NCBI GenBank assembly: GCA_016178705.1
Contig: JACOST010000028.1
Coordinates: 580,951 to 644,950 of the forward strand
DNA length: 64,000 bases
Source of the DNA: Deltaproteobacteria bacterium
GTDB lineage: Bacteria > Desulfobacterota > Binatia > HRBIN30 > JACQVA1
Reading direction: 5' to 3'
Numbering within the stretch: position 1 is the first letter of the stretch; each line of letters starts with the position of its first letter. The position numbers were made by a program, and so were the translations under genes. Under the pieces are notes generated by a model. That model saw nothing but the letters and a program-made list of their open reading frames with translations, had not been told where the DNA came from and did no database searches. Positions 7,871-16,712 of the stretch are shown here, piece by piece.

Positions 7871-10174
7871 ATGCTGCGCGTGAACGGGCGGCTTGCCGGT
7901 CGTGAATGGCTCTGTTACTCCCGCAGCGTGCGAATTCGCGCCGTTGTGCTCGTGCTCGGCGTTGTGGCTGCGTTGGCCTCACCGGCGACCGCTGCGGAGC
8001 TAACCCCAACAGTCGGCACGGAGGTCTTCACCGGTCGTGACGACGCGCGCCAAGCGCGCGAGCGGCCGGTCTCACCGGGGACCGCCTACTGGCGTGTGCA
8101 GGCGTTCTTGAAAATGGCGCGCGTCCCGGCCGGCGGGCGTGTGCAGATGCTGCTGCCGCTCTCGGATGCCCGGCAGCACGTTTTCAGCCGCCACATCACC
8201 AGCGACGGATTCAATTTTCGCGAAGAGCCGCAACACGAGAACTTGTGGGGTCAGTGGAGCGCAGTGCTCGGCGATGGCCGGGCGGCGGAAGTTGGCTACG
8301 ACATCACGCTGGCGGCGAGCGACTACGAGCGGCCGGTTCCGCACACGCCGCTAAAGAGATTCATCGCAGCGCGTGACGCGCAGGCGGAACTCGTCGCTTC
8401 GTCATTGATTCAGAGCGATGACGCCGAGATTCGCGCGCGCGCGCGCGACCTGATCAAGGACGCGGAGACCGTGGACACCGCCGTCTGGACTCTGTTTCAG
8501 TATACCGCCGCGTTTGTGAAGGGGGGTAGCTCGGAGGCCCGCGCCGACGCGCGCACCGTGCTGCACGAGGAGCGCGGCAATACGACGGGCAAGGCGCGTT
8601 TGCTCACCGCCATGTTGCGCGCCATTGGGATTCCGGCGCGCGTGGTCGGCGGACTCAAGCTCGACGATGCGAGCAAGAAGCGCGCGACGATTTCGTGGGT
8701 CGAAGCCCGCCTCAGCGATGCGCCGGACGGCTGGGTGCCGTTCGATCCGGGCGGTGACTACTTCGGCTGGCTCCCACAGCAATACCTCGCGCTCTACCGC
8801 GGCGACCTGCCGCTCATCATTCACAGCAGCGAGTTGCAGGTGGAGTACGGATTCGTCGTCCACCAAGTGAGCCGCGAAGCGGCGGTGGGTGTCGGTCCCG
8901 AGCCGACACCGGGGCGGGCACCGGCGCGCGCTACCGCGGCCAAGGGAGCGGAGCACGTGCGCACTACCGCCAGCTATGTCGAGCGGCCGGTGGCGTCGGT
9001 GGTCGTCATCGTCGATCAGAGCGTGCCCGAGGCCGTGAGCGACCGCATCGTGCAAGAGGCGCAAAGCGACGAGGTCGATGTCGTGCTCCTGCAGGCGCGT
9101 TTCGAGTCCCGCTACTTTCGCGAGCTGTACCTACAGCGCTTGGTGAACAACAACTTGGCGTTGATTCGTAAAGCGCACTTGCTGCTGATCGCCACCAGTG
9201 ATGACGCCGGGCTCTACGCGCTCCTCACGCTCGGCGAGAAGGGCATCGACCTCGGCGACGCGCGGATCGTGATCGCGGGCGACTTCCTGCGTCCGGTGGG
9301 CGCGGTGATCGGCGTCGTCCTGCATCAGCTGGTGCAGGCGGGTGAGGTCGTACTGGTGAATCGCCCGACCAGCTTGCTGGCCTTGTGGGAAACCGCGCGG
9401 GCGAACTTGATCAATGGCGTGCCGATGGTTGAGGAGGCGCGCAAGTGGGACGTCAAGCCGCTGGTGATCAATGCCGACGCGTATGCCGCGCTGGGCTGGT
9501 GGCGCCGCGCGGTGGTGGAAGCCTGGGTGCGTGCGGTACGCGCCCAGGTACCGCTGCAGGCGCTCAATCTGATTCTCATTCTGCCGATCATCGCGGCGAT
9601 CATTGTGATTGCACGCACGCTGATCGGGCTCGAAACGTTCGGGACCTTCTCGCCGGTGATCGTCTCGCTCGCCTTTCTGACCACCGGCTTGCGTTGGGGC
9701 GCGGCGATCTTCGCCGTCATCGTCGGGCTTGGGGCGGTGATGCGCGCGTTGTTGCAGCGGGTGCGGTTGCAGCTGGTGTCGCGCTTGGCGATTCTCATCG
9801 CAGTGGTGGCGGGCATCATGGCCGGGCTGACGGTGCTGGGCGCGTCGTTTGGGATCGGCGCGCTAATGAACGTGAGCATCTTTCCGATGGTGATCATGTC
9901 GAGCGTGATCGAGAACTTCAGTTCCTCGCAAGCCGAGTTCGGTACGCGCGAAGCCATTCGCCTGACGGTGAATACGTTGCTGCTCGCGGTGGTGTGCTAC
10001 CTCGCGGTCGAGACCACCGGGCTGCAGTCGGTGGTGTTGGTGTTCCCGGAGGTCTTGCTGATTGCCATCGTCGTGGATGTGGCGCTCGGCAAATGGCGTG
10101 GGCTGCGGTTGCTCGAGTACATCCGCTTCTTCGATCTCACGCGACGGTCGGAGAAACCGTGGGGGGACGGATGA
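7871..10174 (+). CDS. Inactive transglutaminase fused to 7-TM domain (UUP1/7TM_transglut type)
   Basis: A protein of about 767 residues. An N-terminal signal segment (…ALASPATAA) leads to a periplasmic region, then a transglutaminase-like fold (residues ~205-310) containing LLTAMLRAIGIPARVVGG and WVPFDPGGDYFGWLP. The catalytic Cys and His are not seen: the Cys site region reads RGNTTGKARLL and the His site ISWVEARL, matching the family name 'inactive transglutaminase'. A second soluble segment follows, then seven predicted TM helices (about residues 560-750). Families of this architecture are paired with ATP-grasp ligases. That gene follows here with a 4-nt ATGA overlap. A GTG at 7928 directly before the signal peptide is an equally plausible start. 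Confidence 0.82.
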   Translation: MLRVNGRLAGREWLCYSRSVRIRAVVLVLGVVAALASPATAAELTPTVGTEVFTGRDDARQARERPVSPGTAYWRVQAFLKMARVPAGGRVQMLLPLSDARQHVFSRHITSDGFNFREEPQHENLWGQWSAVLGDGRAAEVGYDITLAASDYERPVPHTPLKRFIAARDAQAELVASSLIQSDDAEIRARARDLIKDAETVDTAVWTLFQYTAAFVKGGSSEARADARTVLHEERGNTTGKARLLTAMLRAIGIPARVVGGLKLDDASKKRATISWVEARLSDAPDGWVPFDPGGDYFGWLPQQYLALYRGDLPLIIHSSELQVEYGFVVHQVSREAAVGVGPEPTPGRAPARATAAKGAEHVRTTASYVERPVASVVVIVDQSVPEAVSDRIVQEAQSDEVDVVLLQARFESRYFRELYLQRLVNNNLALIRKAHLLLIATSDDAGLYALLTLGEKGIDLGDARIVIAGDFLRPVGAVIGVVLHQLVQAGEVVLVNRPTSLLALWETARANLINGVPMVEEARKWDVKPLVINADAYAALGWWRRAVVEAWVRAVRAQVPLQALNLILILPIIAAIIVIARTLIGLETFGTFSPVIVSLAFLTTGLRWGAAIFAVIVGLGAVMRALLQRVRLQLVSRLAILIAVVAGIMAGLTVLGASFGIGALMNVSIFPMVIMSSVIENFSSSQAEFGTREAIRLTVNTLLLAVVCYLAVETTGLQSVVLVFPEVLLIAIVVDVALGKWRGLRLLEYIRFFDLTRRSEKPWGDG

Positions 10175-11145
10175 GTCCTCGAGTGATCGCTCGGCTGCGG
10201 TGGCTGCATCGCAACGTGCTCGGGCTCAATCGTCGCACTCAGCAACTGATGCTGCGGCTCAACTCGCCGCAGTTGGTCGCGCTGGTAGATCACAAGGCGC
10301 GCACGAAGGCGGTGCTGGCGCAGCGCGGGCTTGCGGTGCCCGCGACGCACGCGCGTTGCGATCGCGTGCGCGAGTTGGGCAGTCTTCAGAGGGCGATCGA
10401 ACAGCACGAGGAATTCGTTCTCAAGCCGGCGCGCGGCGCCGGCGGGGAAGGCGTGGTGGTCATCGCCGGTCGCAGCGGCGATCGGTTGATGCGAGTCGGC
10501 GGCGGCACGCTGACGCGGCGCGATCTGCTGGCGCATGCGGCCGATATCCTCGGTGGTGCGTTTTCGTTGAGTCAGACCCGCGACGAGGTGCTTGTGGAAG
10601 AGCGCCTGCGGACGGACGCGGCACTGGCGCCGTTCTGTCCGGCGGGGGTGGCAGATCTGCGCGTGCTGGTAGTGCAGGGCGTGCCGTTGATGGCGATGCT
10701 GCGGTTGCCGACGCGGGCGTCGGGTGGGCGTGCGAATCTGCACGTGGGCGGCATCGGAGTGGGTTTGCATCTGGCCTCCGGCGTGGCCCGGCACGCCATC
10801 TGGCGTGATCGCTCGGTGGCGCGCCATCCCGATACCGAGCAACCGCTGTCGGCCGTACGCGTTTCGGACTGGCGAGACGTGCTCCGATTGGCCGCGCGCT
10901 GCTACGATGCCGTGCCGCTGGGATACCTGGGCGTCGACATCGTCATCGACGGCCGCAGGGGGCCGGTCATTTTAGAGTTGAACGCGCGGCCCGGTTTGAG
11001 TATCCAATTGGCGAATCGTTGCGGGCTGCGTCCGTTGTTGGACGGTCTGGGGCGCGCCTTGCACGCCGAGCGAGGGACAACTGATGTGGAACAGCGTGTG
11101 CTTCTCGGTATTGCCGTGAGCGAGGAAGGAAACCGAGTGCGATGA
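10171..11145 (+). CDS. ATP-grasp ligase, alpha-L-glutamate ligase-like
   Basis: A 324-residue RimK-like ATP-grasp protein. Visible features are the ATP-binding FVLKPARGAGGEGVVVI (residues ~85-100) and the magnesium-binding end GYLGVDIVIDGRRGPVILELNARPGLSIQLAN, where ELNARPG is the classic ATP-grasp metal motif. The homologous family is called sugar-transferase/alpha-L-glutamate-ligase-related and is encoded with 7TM transglutaminase-like proteins. Such ligases form amide bonds between a carboxylate and an amine; the true substrates are unknown. Start and stop overlap both neighbours by ATGA, so the three genes form one coupled operon. Confidence 0.85.
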   Translation: MSPRVIARLRWLHRNVLGLNRRTQQLMLRLNSPQLVALVDHKARTKAVLAQRGLAVPATHARCDRVRELGSLQRAIEQHEEFVLKPARGAGGEGVVVIAGRSGDRLMRVGGGTLTRRDLLAHAADILGGAFSLSQTRDEVLVEERLRTDAALAPFCPAGVADLRVLVVQGVPLMAMLRLPTRASGGRANLHVGGIGVGLHLASGVARHAIWRDRSVARHPDTEQPLSAVRVSDWRDVLRLAARCYDAVPLGYLGVDIVIDGRRGPVILELNARPGLSIQLANRCGLRPLLDGLGRALHAERGTTDVEQRVLLGIAVSEEGNRVR

Positions 11146-11723
11146 TAGGACGACCGGGGCGGAACGCACTGTGGCTGATGATCGGCGCGGCCGCGGTGCT
11201 GGCATTCGCGGCGATGGGCCGGGCCGACGATAGGCGGCACTTCAAGCCTGCGGTGCCGGCGCTTGAAGTGTGGAAGGCCAAACGCGAGATGTGGCTGCAG
11301 CAGGATGGACACACGACGCGCAAGTTTCGCATCAAACTCGGAGGTGAGCCGACGGCGGCCAAGCTTCACCAAGGCGACGGACGCACGCCGGTCGGTCACT
11401 ACTACGTTTCGGAGAAACGGCCGAACAGCCCGTTTCGACACTTTCTGGGCATCAGCTATCCCAACGTCGATGACGCGGAGCGGGGCTTCGCGGCTAAGTT
11501 GATCACCGCCGACCAATGGGCGGATATTCTGTTTGCGAACCTGCGCGGCGAGCCGCCGCCGTGGCGCACGCCCCTCGGCGGCCGCGTCGGCATTCACGGT
11601 CACGGCGGGCGCCATGCTCGCGATAGTGATTGGACCGAAGGCTGCATCGCAGTCAGCGACGACGACATCGACTATCTGTTCCCCATCGTCCCGCTCGGCA
11701 CGCCGGTCAACATCCACGATTGA
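11142..11723 (+). CDS. L,D-transpeptidase (YkuD family), exported
   Basis: A 193-residue protein with an N-terminal hydrophobic signal/anchor (residues ~8-28) and the YkuD catalytic block: IHGHGG (residues 151-156) followed by DWTEGCIAVSDDDIDYLF, with nucleophile Cys168. This matches the His-Gly-x(n)-S/T-x-G-C-I/R-R/x-x-x pattern of cell-wall L,D-transpeptidases. The lead-in KLGGEPTAAKLHQGDGRTPVGHYYV is also typical (YafK/ErfK-like). It is the third gene of the ATP-grasp/7TM operon and overlaps it by 4 nt, so a role in a cell-wall or periplasmic amide/peptide modification is inferred. Confidence 0.88.
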   Translation: MIGRPGRNALWLMIGAAAVLAFAAMGRADDRRHFKPAVPALEVWKAKREMWLQQDGHTTRKFRIKLGGEPTAAKLHQGDGRTPVGHYYVSEKRPNSPFRHFLGISYPNVDDAERGFAAKLITADQWADILFANLRGEPPPWRTPLGGRVGIHGHGGRHARDSDWTEGCIAVSDDDIDYLFPIVPLGTPVNIHD

Positions 11724-11802
11724 GGCGCTGAGTTCCCACAACGTTGGAAGTTGCTCGCGCTTCGCGCGGACTTCATGTACCGCTGGGTGCGGGAGGAAAC
11801 CC

Positions 11803-12339
11803 ATGGCCGCGTTCTTCGAGCGACTCGAACCCGAGCACATTGCGTTCATCGAGAAGCAGCACATGTTCTTCGTAGCTTCCGCGACAGACGGGGCGCACCC
11901 GAATCTGTCGCCGAAAGGCTACGAAGCGTTGACGGTGCTGGGACCGGATCGGCTCGTCTACGTCGACTGGCCGGGCAGCGGTAACCAGACCGCCACGCAC
12001 GTCGCGGAACACGGCCGCATCACGTTGATGTTCTGCAGCTTCGAGGGCGGCACGACGATCCTGCGTGTTTATGGCAAAGGGCAGGTGATCGCTCGCCACA
12101 GCGACGAGTTCGCGGAACTCGCCGGCGTGTTGGGGGACACGGTCGGCTCGCATACCCGCCAACTCATTGCGATCACCGTGCAGCGAGTGCAAACCTCGTG
12201 TGGCTACGCGGTGCCGCTGTTCGAGTATCGCGGCCAGCGAGAGACGTTGAGCAAGTACTACGACAAGAAGCACGCCGAAGTGGATTGGGAAGCGTACCTG
12301 ACCGAGCACACCGCGCCGCAGGCACCGATCGTGCGCTAG
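11803..12339 (+). CDS. Pyridoxamine 5'-phosphate oxidase-family protein
   Basis: A 178-residue split-barrel flavin-binding type protein. Its N-terminal half FIEKQHMFFVASATDGAHPNLSPKGYEAL and VYVDWPGSGNQTATHVAEHGRITLMFCSF are characteristic of the PNPOx-like group (often named pyridoxamine phosphate oxidase family). Such proteins bind FMN, F420 or haem, and this group is not a true PdxH. GGGAGGAAACCC precedes the ATG at 11803. It lies 79 nt after the L,D-transpeptidase and may be separately transcribed. Confidence 0.85.
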   Translation: MAAFFERLEPEHIAFIEKQHMFFVASATDGAHPNLSPKGYEALTVLGPDRLVYVDWPGSGNQTATHVAEHGRITLMFCSFEGGTTILRVYGKGQVIARHSDEFAELAGVLGDTVGSHTRQLIAITVQRVQTSCGYAVPLFEYRGQRETLSKYYDKKHAEVDWEAYLTEHTAPQAPIVR

Positions 12340-12437
12340 TATCGCGTCCCGCACGATCTCAGTACCGTCGGATCGCGCAAGTCGATCCATTGTGGCCGCG
12401 CTTCGTTCTCGCGTGTGGTGGGAACGGTCTCGAGACA

Positions 12438-13202
12438 CTAGCGGATAGGATTGGGAGGCCGTAGCTGGAGCATCCGCATGGTGCGCTCGGCGGCGCGACG
12501 CAACCCGGGGTCATTCGAAGTCTGTGCCGCCTCTATCACGATCCGTTTAACCTCAACCGTGCAATGACCGAGCGAGCCGAGGGCACTCATCGCGGCGCGC
12601 CGCACGCCCGCGTCGGCATCGCGGGCTAGACGCACGACCCAGGCGACGGCGGCCGGCGCGTCGCGGGTGACGCGGACCAGCGCGCTCAAGCCGGCGAGAC
12701 GTACCCCGACATCAACGTCGGTGAGCGCCGTCGTGATCACCGAGTCGACCTCCACCGAACTGATGGCAAGATCGCGCAGACAGTAGAGCGCCATCTTCCG
12801 CTGCGGGGGATTACCGCTGCTGGCGATGCCGATCACCGGCGGGAGGATTTGCGGGCCGAGCCGCTTGAGAATGTCAGCGGCAGCCCAGCGCAGGTCGCCG
12901 TCGTTGGAGCCCATGACCTCGATGAGCGTGGCGATTGCGGCTGGCGGCGGGGGGCCGATGCGTGCGAGCGCGTACGCGGCGCCCCAGCGCCGCGGCAGTT
13001 GCGCGTCGTCGAGTGCCTGCAACAGGGCGGGCCGCACCAAGACTCCGGCTTGAGCGAGCACCGCGAGCGCTTCGGCGGCGCGGCGCTGGACGAGCTTACG
13101 AGGATCACCGAGGTGCGCGATCAAGAACGCAACATCATCGACGCTCGCGCTGGTGGCAGTGCCCAGCCGGGCGATCGCGTTCAACGCATCCGGCGCGGTC
13201 AC
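12438..13202 (-). CDS. HEAT-repeat protein
   Basis: A 254-residue all-helical protein made of about six HEAT-type repeats; examples of the recurring pattern are VQRRAAEALAVLA, RWGAAYALARIG, LRWAAADILKRLG and VRRAAMSALGSLG. HEAT arrays serve as protein-interaction scaffolds. No enzymatic motif or signal peptide is visible. Its start overlaps the stop of the upstream lipoate-ligase-like gene (ATGA), so it is coupled to that protein and may bind it or its substrate. Confidence 0.85.
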   Translation of the reverse strand: MTAPDALNAIARLGTATSASVDDVAFLIAHLGDPRKLVQRRAAEALAVLAQAGVLVRPALLQALDDAQLPRRWGAAYALARIGPPPPAAIATLIEVMGSNDGDLRWAAADILKRLGPQILPPVIGIASSGNPPQRKMALYCLRDLAISSVEVDSVITTALTDVDVGVRLAGLSALVRVTRDAPAAVAWVVRLARDADAGVRRAAMSALGSLGHCTVEVKRIVIEAAQTSNDPGLRRAAERTMRMLQLRPPNPIR

Positions 13203-14269
13203 GCAGAGAGGCCTCGCATGATGGTGTCGGCGATCGCTCGCGCTTTACCGATGCCGAGGATGAAATGCTCGGGTTGCGAGAAAATCTCCGACGCGACCGC
13301 ATCGATGGCGCGCCATTCGGCCGGGCACAGACGCAGCTCGTGCTCGAGTCGAGTTACCGCCGGCGAGTTGGCGATGAAGTCGCCGCTGAACTGAATCTCC
13401 TTCAGGAAGCGATCTTGTTCCAACGAGAAGTGGGTCTCGAAGATGCCCAGCTGCACCCAGGTCGACGCTGCGTGATCCAGATCCAGACGTGGCTGACGCT
13501 GGCGCAGCCAGCTGTCGGGTTGAAACTCGCGGCCGGCGAGCGCGTCGATGGCTTGCACTTCCAGCGGGCTGAGCGTGTGGGGTTCCAACAGCAAGCCGTA
13601 CTGCTTGGCGAACCCCCGTTGCAACATCTCGGCAACCTCACCGAGTGCGAGTTCGGTGCCCAACTCGCGTGCTAGGGAGGTCGTGCTATCGGGCGTGAGC
13701 ATCTCCGCCTTGATCACGCCGGTGGGATCGACGGCTTCGAGCTGCCGGGGCAGCGCGCTGAAATCACGCGTATTGGCGAGGATGGCTTCGAACAACAAGG
13801 CCCCGGCCTCATCGGTTTCGAAGGACACCATCCCGATGATGCGTCCGTCGACCGTCACAAAGTCGCGCCCGGGATAGAACGCAGGCATGTTGACGAGCTT
13901 GCAGCTCTCAAGCACGCCGCGCACGTACCGATTGAGCACCTGATACGGCGCGAGGGCGAAGGGGTCCTGGGAAAAGAGGGCCGAGCGATGCGGCAGCACC
14001 AGCGACAGGCCGACGAAGCCGTCGCCGAAGGGCAGGGCCCGTCCGCCCGAGTGCCGCCGAATGGGCGTGATGCCTCCGGCCGGCGACGAGTTGGGTGGAG
14101 CCAGATGATAGCGCCCTAGCGCCAGGAGATTGCCCGGGAAAGTGTAGACGCGGAGCACGGCGTTGCGGGTGCGCGACGCGCGCGGTACCGCGTGCATGAA
14201 ATGCCGGTCAGCCGCCAGACTGTGCGCGGGGGTGACGCCCTCCTCGACGATGAAATCAACCGTCTGCAT
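13199..14269 (-). CDS. Lipoate-protein ligase-like protein (BPL/LplA fold) with C-terminal extension
   Basis: A 356-residue protein. Residues ~40-130 contain the LplA-type LLALGRYHLAPP and RRHSGGRALPFGDG motifs that bind lipoyl-adenylate. The catalytic lysine segment (G-R-K-x-x-G in LplA) reads DGRIIGMVSFET, so a lysine is not at the usual position; Arg or Ile replaces it. The region after ~residue 220 is an additional domain (LSPLEVQAIDALAGREF and an LGIGKARAIADTIM end) that I do not recognise. Likely roles are lipoyl/octanoyl transfer or ligation, or a non-catalytic homologue. Confidence 0.72.
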   Translation of the reverse strand: MQTVDFIVEEGVTPAHSLAADRHFMHAVPRASRTRNAVLRVYTFPGNLLALGRYHLAPPNSSPAGGITPIRRHSGGRALPFGDGFVGLSLVLPHRSALFSQDPFALAPYQVLNRYVRGVLESCKLVNMPAFYPGRDFVTVDGRIIGMVSFETDEAGALLFEAILANTRDFSALPRQLEAVDPTGVIKAEMLTPDSTTSLARELGTELALGEVAEMLQRGFAKQYGLLLEPHTLSPLEVQAIDALAGREFQPDSWLRQRQPRLDLDHAASTWVQLGIFETHFSLEQDRFLKEIQFSGDFIANSPAVTRLEHELRLCPAEWRAIDAVASEIFSQPEHFILGIGKARAIADTIMRGLSA

Positions 14270-14327
14270 CGGCTGCGCGGCTCATAGCATCGCGGACCAG
14301 AAAGCGGAAAGGTCGCTCAACGGTCGC

Positions 14328-15827
14328 TCAACGGGCTTCGATCCACTCGAGTTTGCGAGCGAGATGCGCCAGCAGCGGCGTGGCGCTCGGCGGCGCCCCG
14401 CTGGCGTGCGCGATCAGCTCGGGGGCGCGATGCGTTTGTCCGTGGCGATGGATGTGGTGGCGCAACCACGCCAGGAGCGGATGAAAATCGCCCTGCGCGA
14501 AGGCGGCGTCGATGGACCCCAACTCACGTTCCGCGGCGGCGTACAATTGCGCAGCGTACAGATTGCCCAGGCTGTAGGTCGGGAAGTAGCCAAACAGACC
14601 TTCCGACCAATGTACGTCTTGCAACACCCCGTCGCGATCAGTGCGCGGCGCAATGCCGAGGTAGTGGCGCATCTTCTCGCCCCAGGCGCCGGGCAGATCG
14701 GCGACGGTCAGGTCGCCGCTGACGAGCGCGTGCTCGAGCTCGAAGCGCACGATGATGTGCAGGTTATAGGTCAGCTCGTCGGCTTCCGTGCGGATGAGTG
14801 ATGGTCGTGCTTCGTTGACGGCCAGCAGCACCGAGGCGAGTGAGCGGGTCGCCAACTGGGGAAAGGTTTTGGCCGCTAGCGGCAGCAACCATCGCCAAAA
14901 GCCAGCCGAGCGGCCGACGAGGTTCTCCCACAGACGCGACTGCGACTCGTGGACGCCCATGGAACAGGCAGTCCCGCGGGGCGTACCGAGCGCGCTGTGA
15001 TCGAGCCCCTGCTCGTACAGAGCGTGACCGGTCTCGTGAATAGTCGAGGACAGCCCGTAGCGCAGATCGGTTTTACTGAAGCGGGTGGTGATGCGTACGT
15101 CGTCGCCGACCTCGGTGGTGAACGGATGCGCGGATTCGTCGAGGCGACTGCGTTGGAAGTCGAGCCCGAGCTGTTGCGCAACCATCCGGTTGAAACGCTG
15201 CTGTGCCGCCAGCGGGAAGGTGCCGCGCAACGCGGAGCTGTCAAGCGGACGGCGCGCGATGTCCGCCTTCAGCCGCGCGACCAACGGGACCAGCCCGGTG
15301 CGAAGTTCGCGAAACATCCGTTCGAGTAGCGCGGTGGTGGCGCCCGGCTCGAACCCTTCGAGCAGCACATCGTAGGGCGGCTTGGTGTCATCGATGGCGG
15401 TCGCGACGCGTTGCTCGATCGTCACCAGTTGCCGCAGGTACGGCGCGAGGGCGGTAAAGTCGTCGTCGCGCCGCGCCACGATCCACACCGAGTGTGACTC
15501 GCTGCGCAGTGCCGCACGCTCGCGCACCAGTGCCGTGTCGAGACACCGCTTGCGGTCGAGCCGCCACTTGGTTTCGCGCACGTCGGTTTGTTGGCCGGCG
15601 TCCAGGCGAGTGAGATCGGCAGCGAGATCGTCGACCACCGCGAGGAATGCGGGCGCCGTCTCGCGTTCATGAATGATCGCCGCCAGTGCGCCGATCTGTC
15701 GCGCCCGGCCGGCGCCCGCGCCCGCGGGCAGCTGCGTTTCCTGATCCCAATCGAGCAGGGCGAGCATGCACTTGAGATCGTATTGCTCGCGCAGCGCCAC
15801 AACCAGCGCCTCGTACTCGTGCTGCAT
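14328..15827 (-). CDS. M32 carboxypeptidase (carboxypeptidase Taq family)
   Basis: A 499-residue cytosolic metallopeptidase. The zinc site HETGH appears in STIHETGHALYEQGL, followed by the M32-typical GTACSMGVHESQSRLWENLVGRS, where HESQSR is diagnostic. The N-terminus LLDWDQETQLPAGAGAGRARQIGAL and the C-terminal GLFGYFPTYSLGNLYAAQL also match. Length agrees with Thermus aquaticus carboxypeptidase. Removes C-terminal residues from peptides. No signal peptide. Confidence 0.95.
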   Translation of the reverse strand: MQHEYEALVVALREQYDLKCMLALLDWDQETQLPAGAGAGRARQIGALAAIIHERETAPAFLAVVDDLAADLTRLDAGQQTDVRETKWRLDRKRCLDTALVRERAALRSESHSVWIVARRDDDFTALAPYLRQLVTIEQRVATAIDDTKPPYDVLLEGFEPGATTALLERMFRELRTGLVPLVARLKADIARRPLDSSALRGTFPLAAQQRFNRMVAQQLGLDFQRSRLDESAHPFTTEVGDDVRITTRFSKTDLRYGLSSTIHETGHALYEQGLDHSALGTPRGTACSMGVHESQSRLWENLVGRSAGFWRWLLPLAAKTFPQLATRSLASVLLAVNEARPSLIRTEADELTYNLHIIVRFELEHALVSGDLTVADLPGAWGEKMRHYLGIAPRTDRDGVLQDVHWSEGLFGYFPTYSLGNLYAAQLYAAAERELGSIDAAFAQGDFHPLLAWLRHHIHRHGQTHRAPELIAHASGAPPSATPLLAHLARKLEWIEAR

Positions 15828-15935
15828 AGGTCTCGTGAAACACGAGTTCGGCGGGAAAAGTCAAACCGAGAGGCGAATCGCGCCGGGTTCGCGGAGCTGG
15901 CCTCCAGCCGCGTCCTATGCTTGGCTCGGCGCGCG

Positions 15936-16658
15936 ATGGGTGAGGTTTCTGAGGCGCAGGTCGCGGCGGTGCGCAGGTTGTCGGTGATTATTCCGGTCTA
16001 CAACGAGATCAATTCGATCGGGCAGGTGATCGACCAGGTGGTGGCCATCGACGTGGGAGTCCCGAAGGAGATCATCGTCGTCGACGATGGCTCGACCGAC
16101 GGCACCGGGCAGCGCTTGGCGGAGTATCAGGCGCGGGGCGTGATCGCGGTGCACACCTCGCGGCAGAATTTTGGAAAGGGTACGGCGATTCGAGTCGGGC
16201 TCCGCTACGCCACCGGCGATGTGGTGCTGATTCAGGACGCCGATCTCGAGTACGACGTTGGCGACTATCCGGCATTGCTGGCGCCGTTTTTCGCGGGCCG
16301 CGCCGACGTTGTGTACGGGTCGCGTTTCCTCGGCAGCATCCGTGGCATGCGGCCGGCGAATCGGCTGGCGAACTACTTGTTGGCACGGGCGGTCGGGTTG
16401 TTGTTCGGGCAGCACCTGAGCGACGAGGCCACCGCCTACAAGCTGTTCCGCGCCGAGGTACTGCGGCGCGTGCAATTGAATTGCATCGGATTCGAGTTTT
16501 GTCCGGAGGTGACTGCCAAAGTCCTGCGGGCCGGCTACCGCATCCACGAAGTGCCGGTCCGCTACCAAGCGCGCAGCGCGGCCGAAGGTAAGAAGGTGAA
16601 TTGGCGGGATGGCTTCACGGCGGTGTTCACGTTGCTCCGCTACCGGTTCCGTGACTGA
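15936..16658 (+). CDS. Family 2 glycosyltransferase (polyprenyl-phosphate glycosyltransferase type)
   Basis: A 240-residue GT-A enzyme. It has the opening SVIIPVYNEINSIGQVI, the nucleotide-sugar motif IIVVDDGSTDGTG and the metal/donor motif IQDADLEYD. No C-terminal TM pair is present, so it resembles DPM1-like dolichol/polyprenol-phosphate mannose or glucose synthases. The ATG at 15936 gives the usual length. The convergent neighbour is a polytopic GT39-like membrane protein, which could use the polyprenyl-linked sugar this enzyme would make; the link is inference from proximity. Confidence 0.9.
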   Translation: MGEVSEAQVAAVRRLSVIIPVYNEINSIGQVIDQVVAIDVGVPKEIIVVDDGSTDGTGQRLAEYQARGVIAVHTSRQNFGKGTAIRVGLRYATGDVVLIQDADLEYDVGDYPALLAPFFAGRADVVYGSRFLGSIRGMRPANRLANYLLARAVGLLFGQHLSDEATAYKLFRAEVLRRVQLNCIGFEFCPEVTAKVLRAGYRIHEVPVRYQARSAAEGKKVNWRDGFTAVFTLLRYRFRD

Positions 16659-16712
16659 CCCGCGCGGCACGTGGTTTCTGTGGGCGCGCCAGCGAGGATG
16701 ATGCGCCTTCCA

